This document shows, piece by piece, positions 33,582 through 42,065 of a DNA stretch of 64,000 nt. Within the stretch, counting starts at the first letter, position 1, and every line of letters starts with the position of its first letter. Under the pieces are notes generated by a model, which made no database searches, was not told the DNA's origin, and was given only the letters and a program-made list of their open reading frames with translations. The translations under genes were made by a program, and so were the position numbers. Origin of the DNA: Bradyrhizobium diversitatis (GTDB taxonomy: Bacteria; Pseudomonadota; Alphaproteobacteria; Rhizobiales; Xanthobacteraceae); the NCBI RefSeq assembly GCF_016031635.1, contig NZ_JACEGD010000006.1:1-64000 (forward strand). Reading direction: 5' to 3'.

Positions 33582-34621
33582 AGGCAGCCATCACCATTGT
33601 CGCGGTCGCAGCTCTCGCCTCGGTGCCGCTCTGGCTGCGCGATCCCTATCTGCTCAACGCCCTGATCACGACCGGAATCTTCGTCATCGGCGCGATGAGC
33701 CTCAATCTACTGCTCGGCTTCACCGGCCAGCTCAGCCTTGGCCACATCGCCTTCTTCGGCATCGGTGCCTATGTCAGCGCGCTGACGTCGCTCGGCTTCG
33801 ACGTCGGCCTGCCCGGAGACGTGCGCCTGGTCCACGCGCCCTGGCCGCCGATCGTGGGCTTCGTGCTGGCGATCATCATTGCTGGATTGTGCGGCTATTT
33901 CGTCGGGCTGCTCTCGTTCCGCGTTCGCGGCGCCTATTTCGTCATCGTGACGATTTCCTTCGCCGAGGTCGTCCGGCTGGTTGCGCTGAACTGGGTCGAG
34001 CTGACGCAGGGGCCGCTGGCGCTGACCAACATTCCCTCGATCGCGCTGCCTTTGCCGGGCTTTGGCGAGCTGACGCTGCGCACCAAGCTGCAGAACTACT
34101 ATCTCGTGCTGGTCGTCGCGCTCATCGCCTATCTCCTGATCGCGCGCCTCGTTCACTCGCATTTCGGCCGCGCGATGCGCGGGTTGATGGAGAACGAGAC
34201 GCTGGCGGTCTCCGTCGGCATCGACGTGACCAGGACGCTGACGATCGCAGCCGTGATCTCGGCCGCGATCGCAGGCGCAGCCGGCAGCCTCTATGCCCAC
34301 TACATCCGGATCATCGACCCCGAAGTGTTCGCCTTCATCAACACCGTCACCATGGTGATCATGGTCATCACCGGCGGCAAAGGCTCCCTGGCCGGGCCCG
34401 TCGTCGGCGGACTCATCTTCGGAATGCTGCCGGTCGCGCTCCGTCCGGTGATGGCGCCGGAAGCGCAATGGATTGCCTATGGCGGCGTGCTGATCGCCAT
34501 CCTGTTCGTGCTGCCGCAGGGCATCGTGCCGTCACTCGCACTGCGTTTGGCGAAGCGGCGACGGCGCCGGTCGCCGGCGCCGGTGACTCTCGCGGAAACC
34601 GCTGCCAAGGAACCAGCGTGA
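33578..34621 (+). CDS. liv-type ABC transporter permease, LivM family (system 1)
   Basis: Second permease, 347 residues. Typical LivM segments are LLLGFTGQLSLGHIAFFGIGAYVSAL near the N-terminus, SFRVRGAYFVIVTISFAEVVRL in the middle, and VITGGKGSLAGPVVGG, the ATPase-contact loop, near the C-terminus. A basic tail (KRRRRR) is cytoplasmic. ATG 33578 overlaps the LivH stop; the longer frame upstream is out of family and rejected. Its stop TGA overlaps the first base of the ATPase start, so the permeases and ATPases are translated as a coupled block. Confidence 0.92.
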   Translation: MKAAITIVAVAALASVPLWLRDPYLLNALITTGIFVIGAMSLNLLLGFTGQLSLGHIAFFGIGAYVSALTSLGFDVGLPGDVRLVHAPWPPIVGFVLAIIIAGLCGYFVGLLSFRVRGAYFVIVTISFAEVVRLVALNWVELTQGPLALTNIPSIALPLPGFGELTLRTKLQNYYLVLVVALIAYLLIARLVHSHFGRAMRGLMENETLAVSVGIDVTRTLTIAAVISAAIAGAAGSLYAHYIRIIDPEVFAFINTVTMVIMVITGGKGSLAGPVVGGLIFGMLPVALRPVMAPEAQWIAYGGVLIAILFVLPQGIVPSLALRLAKRRRRRSPAPVTLAETAAKEPA

Positions 34622-35403
34622 TGACGGCGCGCAGCATTGCCATGACCATCGACCAGGTCGCCGTCCGCTTCGGCGGGCTGGTTGCGATATCCGACATGAG
34701 TTTCACCGTAGGCGAGGGCGAGATCGTCAGCCTGATCGGGCCGAACGGCGCCGGCAAGACCACCGCCTTCAACGTCATGACCGGCTTCCTGACGCCGAGC
34801 GCCGGCCGCGTGACCTATCGCGACACTGCGCTCGCCGGCTTGAAGCCGCACCAGATCGCCGATCTCGGCCTGATCCGCACCTTCCAGCGCACCAGTGTAT
34901 TCCCCAACGACACCGTCCACGACAATCTCCTGATCGGGCTGCATCGACAGGGCCGCGTCCGGCTGATCGACGCCATTCTCGGCCTGCCCGGCGCGCGCGT
35001 CTCGGAGCGCCGGCTGCGGCAGCGGGCGGGTGAGCTGCTGGAATGGGTTGGGCTCGAACGCCGCGCGCACGATGCCGCGGGCTCACTGTCCTACGGCGAG
35101 CAGCGTCTCGTCGGCGTCGCACTGGCGCTTGCGGCAGAACCGTCGATGCTGCTGCTCGATGAGCCGGTGTCCGGCATGAATGCCTCGGAAACCCATCGCT
35201 TCGTCGAATTGATCCGCAGCATCCGCGACCGCGGCATCACCATCCTCCTGGTCGAGCACGACATGCCGATGGTGATGACGGTCTCTGACCGCATCGTCGT
35301 GCTCAACTATGGCCGCATCATCGCGGAAGGGACGCCCGATGTGATCCGCAACGATCCGGCGGTCATCGAGGCCTATCTCGGACATGGAGCGGGACGTGCT
35401 TGA
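34621..35403 (+). CDS. liv-type ABC transporter ATPase, LivG family (system 1)
   Basis: ATP-binding subunit of 260 residues. Walker A is GPNGAGKTT with Lys46, the Q-loop lies in LIRTFQRTSVF, the signature is LSYGEQR (a common LivG variant of LSGGQ), Walker B is MLLLDEP, and the switch His is in VEHDM. All catalytic residues are present. ATG 34621 is preferred; a GTG one codon earlier also exists. The C-terminal end overlaps the LivF start by 20 bases. It drives import with LivF and the two permeases. Confidence 0.93.
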   Translation: MTARSIAMTIDQVAVRFGGLVAISDMSFTVGEGEIVSLIGPNGAGKTTAFNVMTGFLTPSAGRVTYRDTALAGLKPHQIADLGLIRTFQRTSVFPNDTVHDNLLIGLHRQGRVRLIDAILGLPGARVSERRLRQRAGELLEWVGLERRAHDAAGSLSYGEQRLVGVALALAAEPSMLLLDEPVSGMNASETHRFVELIRSIRDRGITILLVEHDMPMVMTVSDRIVVLNYGRIIAEGTPDVIRNDPAVIEAYLGHGAGRA

Positions 35404-36100
35404 GATTCGCGAGATGGTTTGTGGCTATGGCGGCGTCACCGCGCTGCGCGGCATCTCGCTGGACGTGAAGGCCGGCCAGCTGGTCGCGCTGATCGGTGCC
35501 AACGGCGCCGGCAAGAGCACGACGTTGCGTGCGATCTCCGGGCTGGTGCCGCCGCGCTCCGGCCAGATGCGGTTCGAGGGCATCGACATCACCGGGGCGA
35601 GGCCCCCGCGCGTGTTGGCGAGCGGAATCGCGCATTGTCCGGAAGGGCGGCGCGTGTTTCCGCACATGACCGTCGAGGAGAATCTCGACATGGGGGCTTA
35701 CCTCCGTCGCGGTTCGGGCGAGATCGCGGCCGACCGCGACCGCATCTATACGGAATTCCCGCGGCTTGCCGAGCGACGCCGGCAGGCGGCGGGCACGTTG
35801 TCCGGCGGCGAGCAGCAGATGCTCGCGATCGGGCGTGCGCTGATGTCGCGACCGCGGCTGATCATGTTCGACGAGCCATCGCTCGGGCTTGGGCCCAACA
35901 TCGTCGAGCGCACCTTTGCGATCATCCGGGCCATCCGCGATGCCGGCACCACGGTGCTGCTGGTCGAGCAAAACGCCTTCGCCGCGCTGGAGATGTGCGA
36001 TCATGCTTATCTGCTCGAGAACGGCCGCATCGTGCTGTCCGGCGCCGGCAGCGAGCTGATCGCGAACGAGCATGTGCGCAAGGCCTATCTCGGTGGGTGA
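35384..36100 (+). CDS. liv-type ABC transporter ATPase, LivF family (system 1)
   Basis: Second ATPase, 238 residues. Walker A is GANGAGKST with Lys44, the signature is LSGGEQQM, Walker B is LIMFDEPSLGLGP, and VEQN occupies the switch position, where LivF proteins carry Gln rather than His in the motif. It is intact, in contrast to the LivF of the second system in this window. The start lies 20 bases inside livG and the stop lies within the first codons of the Rieske ferredoxin gene, so it sits in the middle of one continuous reading block. Confidence 0.93.
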   Translation: MERDVLEIREMVCGYGGVTALRGISLDVKAGQLVALIGANGAGKSTTLRAISGLVPPRSGQMRFEGIDITGARPPRVLASGIAHCPEGRRVFPHMTVEENLDMGAYLRRGSGEIAADRDRIYTEFPRLAERRRQAAGTLSGGEQQMLAIGRALMSRPRLIMFDEPSLGLGPNIVERTFAIIRAIRDAGTTVLLVEQNAFAALEMCDHAYLLENGRIVLSGAGSELIANEHVRKAYLGG

Positions 36101-36425
36101 TGGCGCCGGGTGGATTGACGTCTGCGATCTCGACCGGCTGAAGGCGGAGGTGATCGTCCGCGTCGCCGGGCGCGACCTGCTCGTGATCTGGAACGAGGGC
36201 AATGTCGTTGCCTGCGAACGTGCGTGCCCGCACGAACAGGCGGATCTGGCCTTGGGGCAGGTGAGCACGGGGCGGCTGTATTGCCCGCGTCACGCGGCAT
36301 CGTTCGATTTGCGCGATGGGGCAATCACCGCGGGATGGCCGAGCCCGCCGCTGCGGCTTTATCCGGTGCGGATCACGGGCGAGCGAATCTGGATTGAGAT
36401 GCAGGGGCGGCAGCCGGGGCGATGA
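36072..36425 (+). CDS. Rieske [2Fe-2S] ferredoxin
   Basis: Small Rieske protein of up to 117 residues. The cluster ligands are Cys and His in CPHEQADLALG and Cys and His in YCPRHAASFDLRDG, giving the CXH...CX2H pattern of soluble Rieske ferredoxins that feed oxygenases. No membrane segment. ATG 36072 lies inside livF; a GTG at 36093 (VGDGAGW) is an alternative giving a shorter overlap. It is the last gene of the transporter block, which is unusual. No oxygenase is present in the window, so its partner may be encoded elsewhere, or it may serve the molybdenum hydroxylase pathway. Confidence 0.85.
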   Translation: MCARPISVGDGAGWIDVCDLDRLKAEVIVRVAGRDLLVIWNEGNVVACERACPHEQADLALGQVSTGRLYCPRHAASFDLRDGAITAGWPSPPLRLYPVRITGERIWIEMQGRQPGR

Positions 36426-36548
36426 TGACATCATGCCCCTGTTTTGCCCGACGAGTCAAAGCGGTCATGACGGTGTCGATTGGTCTTCGAAAAAATTGCC
36501 TTTGAAAACAACGGGGTCTCTACTGTGCATGGGGTTGTTTTCGTAGCT
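36426..36548. repeat. Intergenic repeat of Bradyrhizobium type between convergent genes
   Basis: This AT-richer spacer contains TGCCCCTGTTTTGCCCGACG and, further on, CTGTGCATGGGGTTGTTTTC, both of which I recall as part of a repeat found after many Bradyrhizobium genes. It lies between the convergent Rieske and hydrolase genes and may act as a two-way transcription end. The assignment rests on memory of the sequence type, not on a second copy in this window. Confidence 0.45.
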
Positions 36549-37409
36549 TTAATCCAGCAGTCGCCGAACAGCGTCCACGAGTATGCCGTCCGGCCGGCGC
36601 AGCGCCTCGAGAATGGTGAAATGGTCGGCGCCTTCGACCGAGATGAGCTTGCCCGGCGCTCCCGCCGCCACGCGCTTGTCGGAGAGATCGATTGAATCAC
36701 AGACGAGCGCCGGCAGCTCGTTACTGCCATAGGCGATGTCGAGGCGCTTCTGGGTGACGGGCAGGCGCAGCGGCGACAGCGTGGCGATCTCCTGGTCCGT
36801 CAGCTTCAGCGCGTCGTTCAACCCCGTGTCGCGGATCGGCGCGAGATCGTAGACGCCGGAGAGCGCGAGCCCCGCATGGACACGCGGATGATCCAGCGCC
36901 ATCGCGACGAGATGGGCGCCGGCGGACCAGCCCGACAGCACGACCGGCCCGGCAACGCCGTAGGACGCACCATGTGCGGCGAGCCAGTCGAGCGCGCGCG
37001 GGATCTCGCCGACGATATCGGTCAGCGACACCTCGGGCGCCAGTGAATAGCCGGGGATGGCAACCGACCAGCCATGCGCAGCGACGCCTTCGACCAGCAT
37101 GGCGAATAATTCGCGCGAATTGCGCTGCCAATAGCCGCCGTGCAGGAACACCAGGCAGGGCGCATCCGGCTTGGCGGCGGGGTAGAGGTCGATCTTGTTG
37201 TTGGCCCGCTCGCCATAGGGCAGGTCGAGGTGGGACTTCAGCGTGCCCCGCAGCCGGCTGGAGGCTTCGTTGCGCTCGGCGATCAGGGCCACGCTGTTCT
37301 TGACCGCCGCGTTGTTGTCATAGGCGGCATTGCGTTCTGCCTGCGACAGCTCGGACCATTTGCCACGGGGGTCGAGCGACCGAATCGTCGAACGCGCGTT
37401 CTCAGCCAT
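36549..37409 (-). CDS. Alpha/beta hydrolase, arylformamidase-like
   Basis: Protein of 286 residues. The oxyanion-hole motif HGGYW (90-94) is typical of kynurenine-formamidase-type hydrolases. The nucleophile is Ser162 in GWSAG, and the catalytic His is probably in GADHFTI near the C-terminus. Such enzymes cleave formamide or ester bonds of ring-opening products. ATG 37409 (MAENARS) is chosen because GGAGAG lies five bases upstream; the longer frame lacks support. It faces the first transporter block and lies back-to-back with the second. Functionally it fits downstream of the amidohydrolase and molybdenum hydroxylase, though it is on the opposite strand without a visible copy of the MarR palindrome. 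Confidence 0.85.
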   Translation of the reverse strand: MAENARSTIRSLDPRGKWSELSQAERNAAYDNNAAVKNSVALIAERNEASSRLRGTLKSHLDLPYGERANNKIDLYPAAKPDAPCLVFLHGGYWQRNSRELFAMLVEGVAAHGWSVAIPGYSLAPEVSLTDIVGEIPRALDWLAAHGASYGVAGPVVLSGWSAGAHLVAMALDHPRVHAGLALSGVYDLAPIRDTGLNDALKLTDQEIATLSPLRLPVTQKRLDIAYGSNELPALVCDSIDLSDKRVAAGAPGKLISVEGADHFTILEALRRPDGILVDAVRRLLD

Positions 37410-37734
37410 GAAACTCTCCGTTGCGGCCCTGGACGACACTCTTGTCGATTTGGACCGGCCAGTCACCCTCTATTGAGCTGTTGGATCAACCGTGTCCAGC
37501 CTTGGACAAGACGGCTCGGCCTGCCGGCTGCGGGGCAGGTCGGGCGCGCGACGACCGGGAACATTTGGTCATGGGACTACCCCGGTGCTTTTACATTTTG
37601 CCGTACCTGCGGCTGCAGCTATGTCGGAGCGAGCTTGTCAGCCCGGGTTTATTCTGCTCAGTGTCCGTCCAAACCGTGCATGCGATCCACGCATGCATGC
37701 ATCGACTAAAGTCGACAATCAGTGAGGAAACATT
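37410..37734. other. Divergent intergenic region with palindromes; no gene seen
   Basis: These 325 bases lie between the arylformamidase-like gene and the second binding-protein gene. The left 200 bases show nothing clear. The right end holds two palindromic sites (37677-37697 and 37702-37715), described separately. Confidence 0.55.
37677..37715. promoter_or_regulatory. Adjacent palindromes before second ABC operon
   Basis: TGCATGCG and CGCATGCA form 8-bp arms with a 5-bp spacer (37677-37697). Four bases later TCGACT and AGTCGA form 6-bp arms with a 2-bp spacer (37702-37715). They lie 20-58 bases before the binding-protein ATG, overlapping the likely promoter, and could be operators for one or two regulators. 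No matching regulator gene is in the window. Confidence 0.45.
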
Positions 37735-38967
37735 ATGCGTAGACTGATTTTGGCCGCCGCCGTGATCGCCCCGATGCTCGGCCATGCGGCACGGGCGGAG
37801 GATACCGTCAAGATCGGCTACATCGATCCACTCTCCGGTGGCGGCGCCAGCGTGGGTGAGGGGGGTCTGAAGACGTTCCAGTACCTGGCTGACGAGCTCA
37901 ACGCCAAGGGCGGCATCCTGGGCCGCAAGGTCGAGATCGTGCCCTTCGACAACAAGACCAATCCGCAGGAGGCCCTGGTGCAAGCCCAGAAGGCGATCGA
38001 CGCCGGGGTTCGCTACATCACCCAGGGCAATGGTTCGTCCGTCGGCCTGGCGCTCGAGGATTTCGTCACGAAGTACAACACGCGCAATCCCGGCAAGGAA
38101 GTGCTCTACTTCAACTATGCGGCCGTCGATCCGGCCATGACCAACGAGAAGTGCAGCTACTGGCACTTCCGCTGGGATGCCAGCTCCGACATCAAGATGG
38201 AGGCGCTGACGAACTACATCAAGGACGTCGCTTCGATCAAGAAGGTGTACCTGATCAACCAGGACTATTCGTTTGGTCAGTCGGTGCGCAGCGATGCGCG
38301 CAAGATGTTGACGGCGAAGCGGCCTGATGTCCAGATTGTCGGCGACGAACTGCATCCGCTGCTGAAGGTCACGGACTTCTCGCCCTACATCGCCAAGATC
38401 AAGGCTTCCGGTGCCGACAGCGTCATTACCGGCAACTGGGGTCAGGACATCGCGCTGCTGCTCAAGGCCGCCGCCGATGCTGGTCTGAAGGTCAATTGGT
38501 ACACTTACTATGCCGGTGGCGCCGGTGGGCCGACCGCGATCAAGCAGACGGGTCTCGACCATCAGGTATTCCAGCTGACGGAAGGTTTTGCCAATTCGGG
38601 CCACCAGCCCGCGATGGATTACGAGAAGGCCTTCCGTGCCAAGGTCAACATGTCGCTTTGGTATCCGCGTGCGGTCAACGAGATGCGCATGTTCAAGGCC
38701 GCGGCCGAGAAGGCCAACTCGGTTGAGCCCGTGAAGGTGGCGGCGGCGCTCGAGGACCTGAAGTTCGAGGTCCTGGATGGCGGTACCGGCTTCATGCGCA
38801 AGGACGACCATCAGTTCTTCCAGCCAATCTACATCTCCTCCTTCGGCAAGCTTGCCGCGAACGAGCCGTTCGACGAGGAGAACACCGGCTGGGGCTGGCA
38901 CCTGGTCAGCAAGGTCGATACCCCGCAGGCCATGGTCACCACGACCTGCAAGATGACGCGACCGTAA
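37735..38967 (+). CDS. liv-type ABC transporter substrate-binding protein (system 2)
   Basis: Periplasmic binding protein of 410 residues, Peripla_BP_6 family. A signal peptide (about 1-22, ending ARA-ED) precedes TVKIGYIDPLSGGGASVGEGG. Other landmarks are DELNAKGGILGRKVEIVPFDNKTNPQEA and YITQGNGSSVGLALEDF. Two cysteines in the mature part (NEKCSYW and the C-terminal TTTCKMTRP) could form a disulfide. GAGGAAA before the ATG is the ribosome binding site. It heads a complete five-gene importer followed by acetoacetyl-CoA synthetase, which hints at a ligand degraded to acetoacetate, but this is context only. Confidence 0.92.
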   Translation: MRRLILAAAVIAPMLGHAARAEDTVKIGYIDPLSGGGASVGEGGLKTFQYLADELNAKGGILGRKVEIVPFDNKTNPQEALVQAQKAIDAGVRYITQGNGSSVGLALEDFVTKYNTRNPGKEVLYFNYAAVDPAMTNEKCSYWHFRWDASSDIKMEALTNYIKDVASIKKVYLINQDYSFGQSVRSDARKMLTAKRPDVQIVGDELHPLLKVTDFSPYIAKIKASGADSVITGNWGQDIALLLKAAADAGLKVNWYTYYAGGAGGPTAIKQTGLDHQVFQLTEGFANSGHQPAMDYEKAFRAKVNMSLWYPRAVNEMRMFKAAAEKANSVEPVKVAAALEDLKFEVLDGGTGFMRKDDHQFFQPIYISSFGKLAANEPFDEENTGWGWHLVSKVDTPQAMVTTTCKMTRP

Positions 38968-39034
38968 GGGCCATACACGCCGCCGGCCCGCGGCACTCTC
39001 GTCGCGGGCAGGTGGCGGCCGAAATGCTTCCTGG

Positions 39035-40024
39035 ATGGAAACCGGGGCCCTGCCCCGGATAGTTCACGAGTACGCTGTGCTAGAACTCATTGTCATTTCG
39101 ATCCTGAACGGTGTGCTGTTCGGCATGCTGCTGTTTCTGCTGTCGAGCGGGCTGACGGTCATCTTCAGCATGATGGGCGTGCTCAACTTCGCCCATGCCA
39201 GCTTCTACATGCTCGGCGCCTTCTTCGGCTTTCAATTGACGAAATGGATCGGGTTCTGGCCGGCTTTCGTGCTCGCCCCGCTCCTGGTCGGCGCGATCGG
39301 CATGGCGGTCGAGCGCTATGGCCTGCGCAACACCCACAAGCATGGACACGTCGCGGAATTGCTGCTGACCTTTGGCCTCGCATTCGCGATCGAAGAGATC
39401 GTCGCAATGATCTGGGGCAGGAGCCCGGTCGACTATCGCGTGCCGGCGCTGCTCGACTTCCCAGCCTTCACGATCTTCTCCACCAATTATCCCGCCTACA
39501 AGATCTTCATGCTCGCGGTATCGGTGGTCATCTTCGTCGCGCTCCTGCTGGTGCTGCGGCGTACCAGGGTCGGCCTGATCGTGCAGGCGGCGCTGACGCA
39601 TCCTCACATGGTCGGACACCTCGGCCACAATGTGGGGCGCGTGTTCATGGTGGTATTTGGTGTGGGCAGCGCGCTGGCAGGCCTTGCCGGTGTCATCGCG
39701 GGACCGGCGCTGGTGACGCAGTCCGACATGGCGGCTGCGCTCGGGCCGATCCTGTTCGTGGTCATCGTGTTCGGCGGCCTCGGCTCCCTGCCGGGTGCCT
39801 TCGTCGCCTCGCTCGTCATTGGCCTGGTGCAGACTTTTGCAGTGGCGTTGAATGGCTCGCTGGCCAGCGTCTTCGGTCCGCTCGATGCGGCGGGGGGGCC
39901 TTCCGCTCTTTCCGACATCTGGAACGTCACAATCGCACAGGTCGCGCCGATCATTCCTTATCTTCTGCTGGTCATCATCCTGATCGTTCGCCCCATGGGC
40001 CTGATGGGGACGCGCGAATCATGA
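39035..40024 (+). CDS. liv-type ABC transporter permease, LivH family (system 2)
   Basis: Inner-membrane permease of up to 329 residues with about eight helices. LivH signatures are ILNGVLFGMLLFLLSSGLTVIFSMMGVLNFAHASFYMLGAFF in pieces and VIVFGGLGSLPGAFVASL, the ATPase-contact loop. ATG 39035 gives a 14-residue extension before the hydrophobic start; a GTG at 39077 (VLELIVISILN) fits the family length better, although neither has a strong ribosome binding site. It begins 67 bases after the binding protein and overlaps the LivM start by four bases. Confidence 0.9.
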   Translation: METGALPRIVHEYAVLELIVISILNGVLFGMLLFLLSSGLTVIFSMMGVLNFAHASFYMLGAFFGFQLTKWIGFWPAFVLAPLLVGAIGMAVERYGLRNTHKHGHVAELLLTFGLAFAIEEIVAMIWGRSPVDYRVPALLDFPAFTIFSTNYPAYKIFMLAVSVVIFVALLLVLRRTRVGLIVQAALTHPHMVGHLGHNVGRVFMVVFGVGSALAGLAGVIAGPALVTQSDMAAALGPILFVVIVFGGLGSLPGAFVASLVIGLVQTFAVALNGSLASVFGPLDAAGGPSALSDIWNVTIAQVAPIIPYLLLVIILIVRPMGLMGTRES

Positions 40025-41319
40025 CTACGGCAACGACATCGGTATCGGGACCCGCAGCGAACGCGGCCGGCGAGAACCTGCGCTTCTACGGCGTCTGGCT
40101 GGCCGGCGTGATCGTCCTCATCGTGCTGCCGCTGGTGTTCTCGTCCGGCGGCTCCCTCACGTCCTTCAGCCTGATCGGGATCGCGATCGTGTTCGCGCTC
40201 TCTTACAACATCCTGCTTGGACAGACCGGATTGTTGTCGTTCGGCCATGCCGTGCACTACGGCCTCGGCGGCTTCACGGCCTGCCATGTGATGAACGCGA
40301 TCGTCTCCCACGGCTGGCCGATCCCGCTTCCGTTCATCCCATTGTTCGGCGGCCTCGGTGGCCTCGGGTTCGCTATCCTCGTCGGCTGGCTCATGACCAA
40401 GCGTGCCGGCACCGTGTTCGCCATGATCTCGCTGGGCATCGGCGAGCTGGTGGCGTCTTCGTCTCTGATCCTCCGGTCGGTCTTCGGCGGCGAAGCCGGC
40501 ATCACGACGGACCGCACAGCGCTGCCGCGCATGTTTGGCTGGACCTTCGGGCCGCAGATCCAGGTCTATTATCTGATCGCGTTCTGGCTGGTGGTCTCGG
40601 CGATCGCGATGTACGCACTGACCCGAACCCCGCTGGGGCGGATCAGCAATGCCGTCCGTGACAATCCCGAGCGCGTCCAGTTCATCGGCTACGATCCTCA
40701 CGTGGTTCGTTATCTCGCCTATTGCTTTGCAGGATTCTTCGCCGGCATCGCCGGGGGGCTTGCCGCGATCAGCTTCGAAATCGCGAATTCGGCCTATCTC
40801 GGCGCGATCCAGTCCGGCCTGGTGCTGTTCGCAACCTTCATCGGCGGTACCGCCTATTTCTTCGGACCCATTCTCGGCGCGATCCTGGTGACCTATCTGC
40901 AGCTCGGGCTGACCAGCGTTACCAGCGTCTGGCAGCTCTATTTCGGCATCATCTTCATCGGCATCGTGATGTTCTCGCCCGGCGGCATCGCCGGGCTCGT
41001 GATGATGCACCGGCCGCTCCTTCGCGCCGGATCGTTATGGACGGTGATTCCGTCCTATCTCGTCGCGATCGTGCCGACCGTGGCGCTCGCTTGCGGCGTC
41101 ATTCTGGTGATCGAGACGATCGCGCGTCATTCCGGCGGGGAGGCCAGTGCGATCAACCTGTTCGGCATCGCCTTCAATCCCAAGTCTCCGGCCACCTGGA
41201 TTGCCGCAGCGGTTCTCGTGGCCGGTGGTTTCGTCATCGCGCGATTGACGTGGCGGCGGGTTGGCGAAGCGTGGGATCGGGCGGCCACGGTCGCGCGTGA
41301 TCGGGGGTATCTGGCATGA
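40021..41319 (+). CDS. liv-type ABC transporter permease, LivM family (system 2)
   Basis: Second permease, 432 residues, longer than the usual 320-350. The LivM core is recognisable: LLGQTGLLSFGHAVHYGLGGF, KRAGTVFAMISLGIGELV, and the contact loop FIGGTAYFFGPILGA. After the core there is an added C-terminal part (about residues 340-432) with two further hydrophobic stretches, VIPSYLVAIVPTVALACGVI and TWIAAAVLVAGGFVIARL. ATG 40021 overlaps the LivH stop. This extension is the main difference from the LivM of system 1 and may mark a separate transporter subfamily. Confidence 0.9.
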   Translation: MTTATTSVSGPAANAAGENLRFYGVWLAGVIVLIVLPLVFSSGGSLTSFSLIGIAIVFALSYNILLGQTGLLSFGHAVHYGLGGFTACHVMNAIVSHGWPIPLPFIPLFGGLGGLGFAILVGWLMTKRAGTVFAMISLGIGELVASSSLILRSVFGGEAGITTDRTALPRMFGWTFGPQIQVYYLIAFWLVVSAIAMYALTRTPLGRISNAVRDNPERVQFIGYDPHVVRYLAYCFAGFFAGIAGGLAAISFEIANSAYLGAIQSGLVLFATFIGGTAYFFGPILGAILVTYLQLGLTSVTSVWQLYFGIIFIGIVMFSPGGIAGLVMMHRPLLRAGSLWTVIPSYLVAIVPTVALACGVILVIETIARHSGGEASAINLFGIAFNPKSPATWIAAAVLVAGGFVIARLTWRRVGEAWDRAATVARDRGYLA

Positions 41320-42065
41320 CTGCAGCCATCGAAGTCCGCGCCGTCGAGAAGCGCTTCGGCAACGTTGGCATCATTCGCGACCTGAACCTCAGCATCGCGC
41401 AGGGCGAACGGCACGCCATCATCGGTCCGAACGGCGCGGGGAAGTCGACGACGTTCAATTTGATCAGTGGGCATATCAAGCCGACTTCGGGTGAGGTCCG
41501 GCTCAATGGCGACGTGATCTCCGGCCTGCAGCCGTTCGAGATCAACCGGCGGGGGCTGTCGCGCTCGTTCCAGGTCACCAACGTGTTTGCCCGCATGACG
41601 GTCTGGGAAAACGTCCGCTCCGCCGTGCTGTGGGCCACCGGGCATCGCTACGCGTTCTGGAAGAACGTGGACAGCCTGCCTGAGGTGCGCGAGCGGACGG
41701 CGCGGATTCTCGAAGACATTCACCTCACGCATCGCCGCGACGTTCCGGCCGGCCTGTTGACATATGCCGAGCAGCGCGAGCTGGAGATCGGCATCACGAT
41801 CGCAGGGGGCGCTACCGTCGTCATGCTCGATGAGCCGACCGCTGGAATGAGCCACGCCGAGACGGAGCGCGCGGTGTCGTTGATCCGGCGCCTGACCGAA
41901 GGGCGAACGCTGGTCATCGTCGAACACGACATGAGCGTCGTGTTTGGCCTTGCCGACCGCATCTCGGTGCTGGTTTACGGTCATATCATCGCCTCGGGCA
42001 CTCCCGAGGAGATCCGGCGCGATCCGAAGGTCAGGGAAGCCTATCTTGGCGAGGAGGCACACTGA
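41316..42065 (+). CDS. liv-type ABC transporter ATPase, LivG family (system 2)
   Basis: ATPase of 249 residues with an intact nucleotide-binding site. Walker A is GPNGAGKST with Lys43, the Q-loop is in LSRSFQVTNVF, the signature position reads LTYAEQRELEI (a LivG-type variant), Walker B is VVMLDEPTAGMS, and the switch His is in VEHDMSVVF. ATG 41316 overlaps the LivM stop and its own stop TGA shares a base with the LivF start. It is probably the catalytically dominant ATPase of this importer, given the altered partner. Confidence 0.92.
   Translation: MTAAIEVRAVEKRFGNVGIIRDLNLSIAQGERHAIIGPNGAGKSTTFNLISGHIKPTSGEVRLNGDVISGLQPFEINRRGLSRSFQVTNVFARMTVWENVRSAVLWATGHRYAFWKNVDSLPEVRERTARILEDIHLTHRRDVPAGLLTYAEQRELEIGITIAGGATVVMLDEPTAGMSHAETERAVSLIRRLTEGRTLVIVEHDMSVVFGLADRISVLVYGHIIASGTPEEIRRDPKVREAYLGEEAH

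Noticed and set aside
24685..37409. Indole-3-acetate degradation locus with an IadR-like MarR regulator
   Set aside because: MarR and liv-type genes fit superficially, but no Rieske oxygenase large subunit or other indole-acetate enzyme is present, and the hydroxylase is a molybdenum enzyme.
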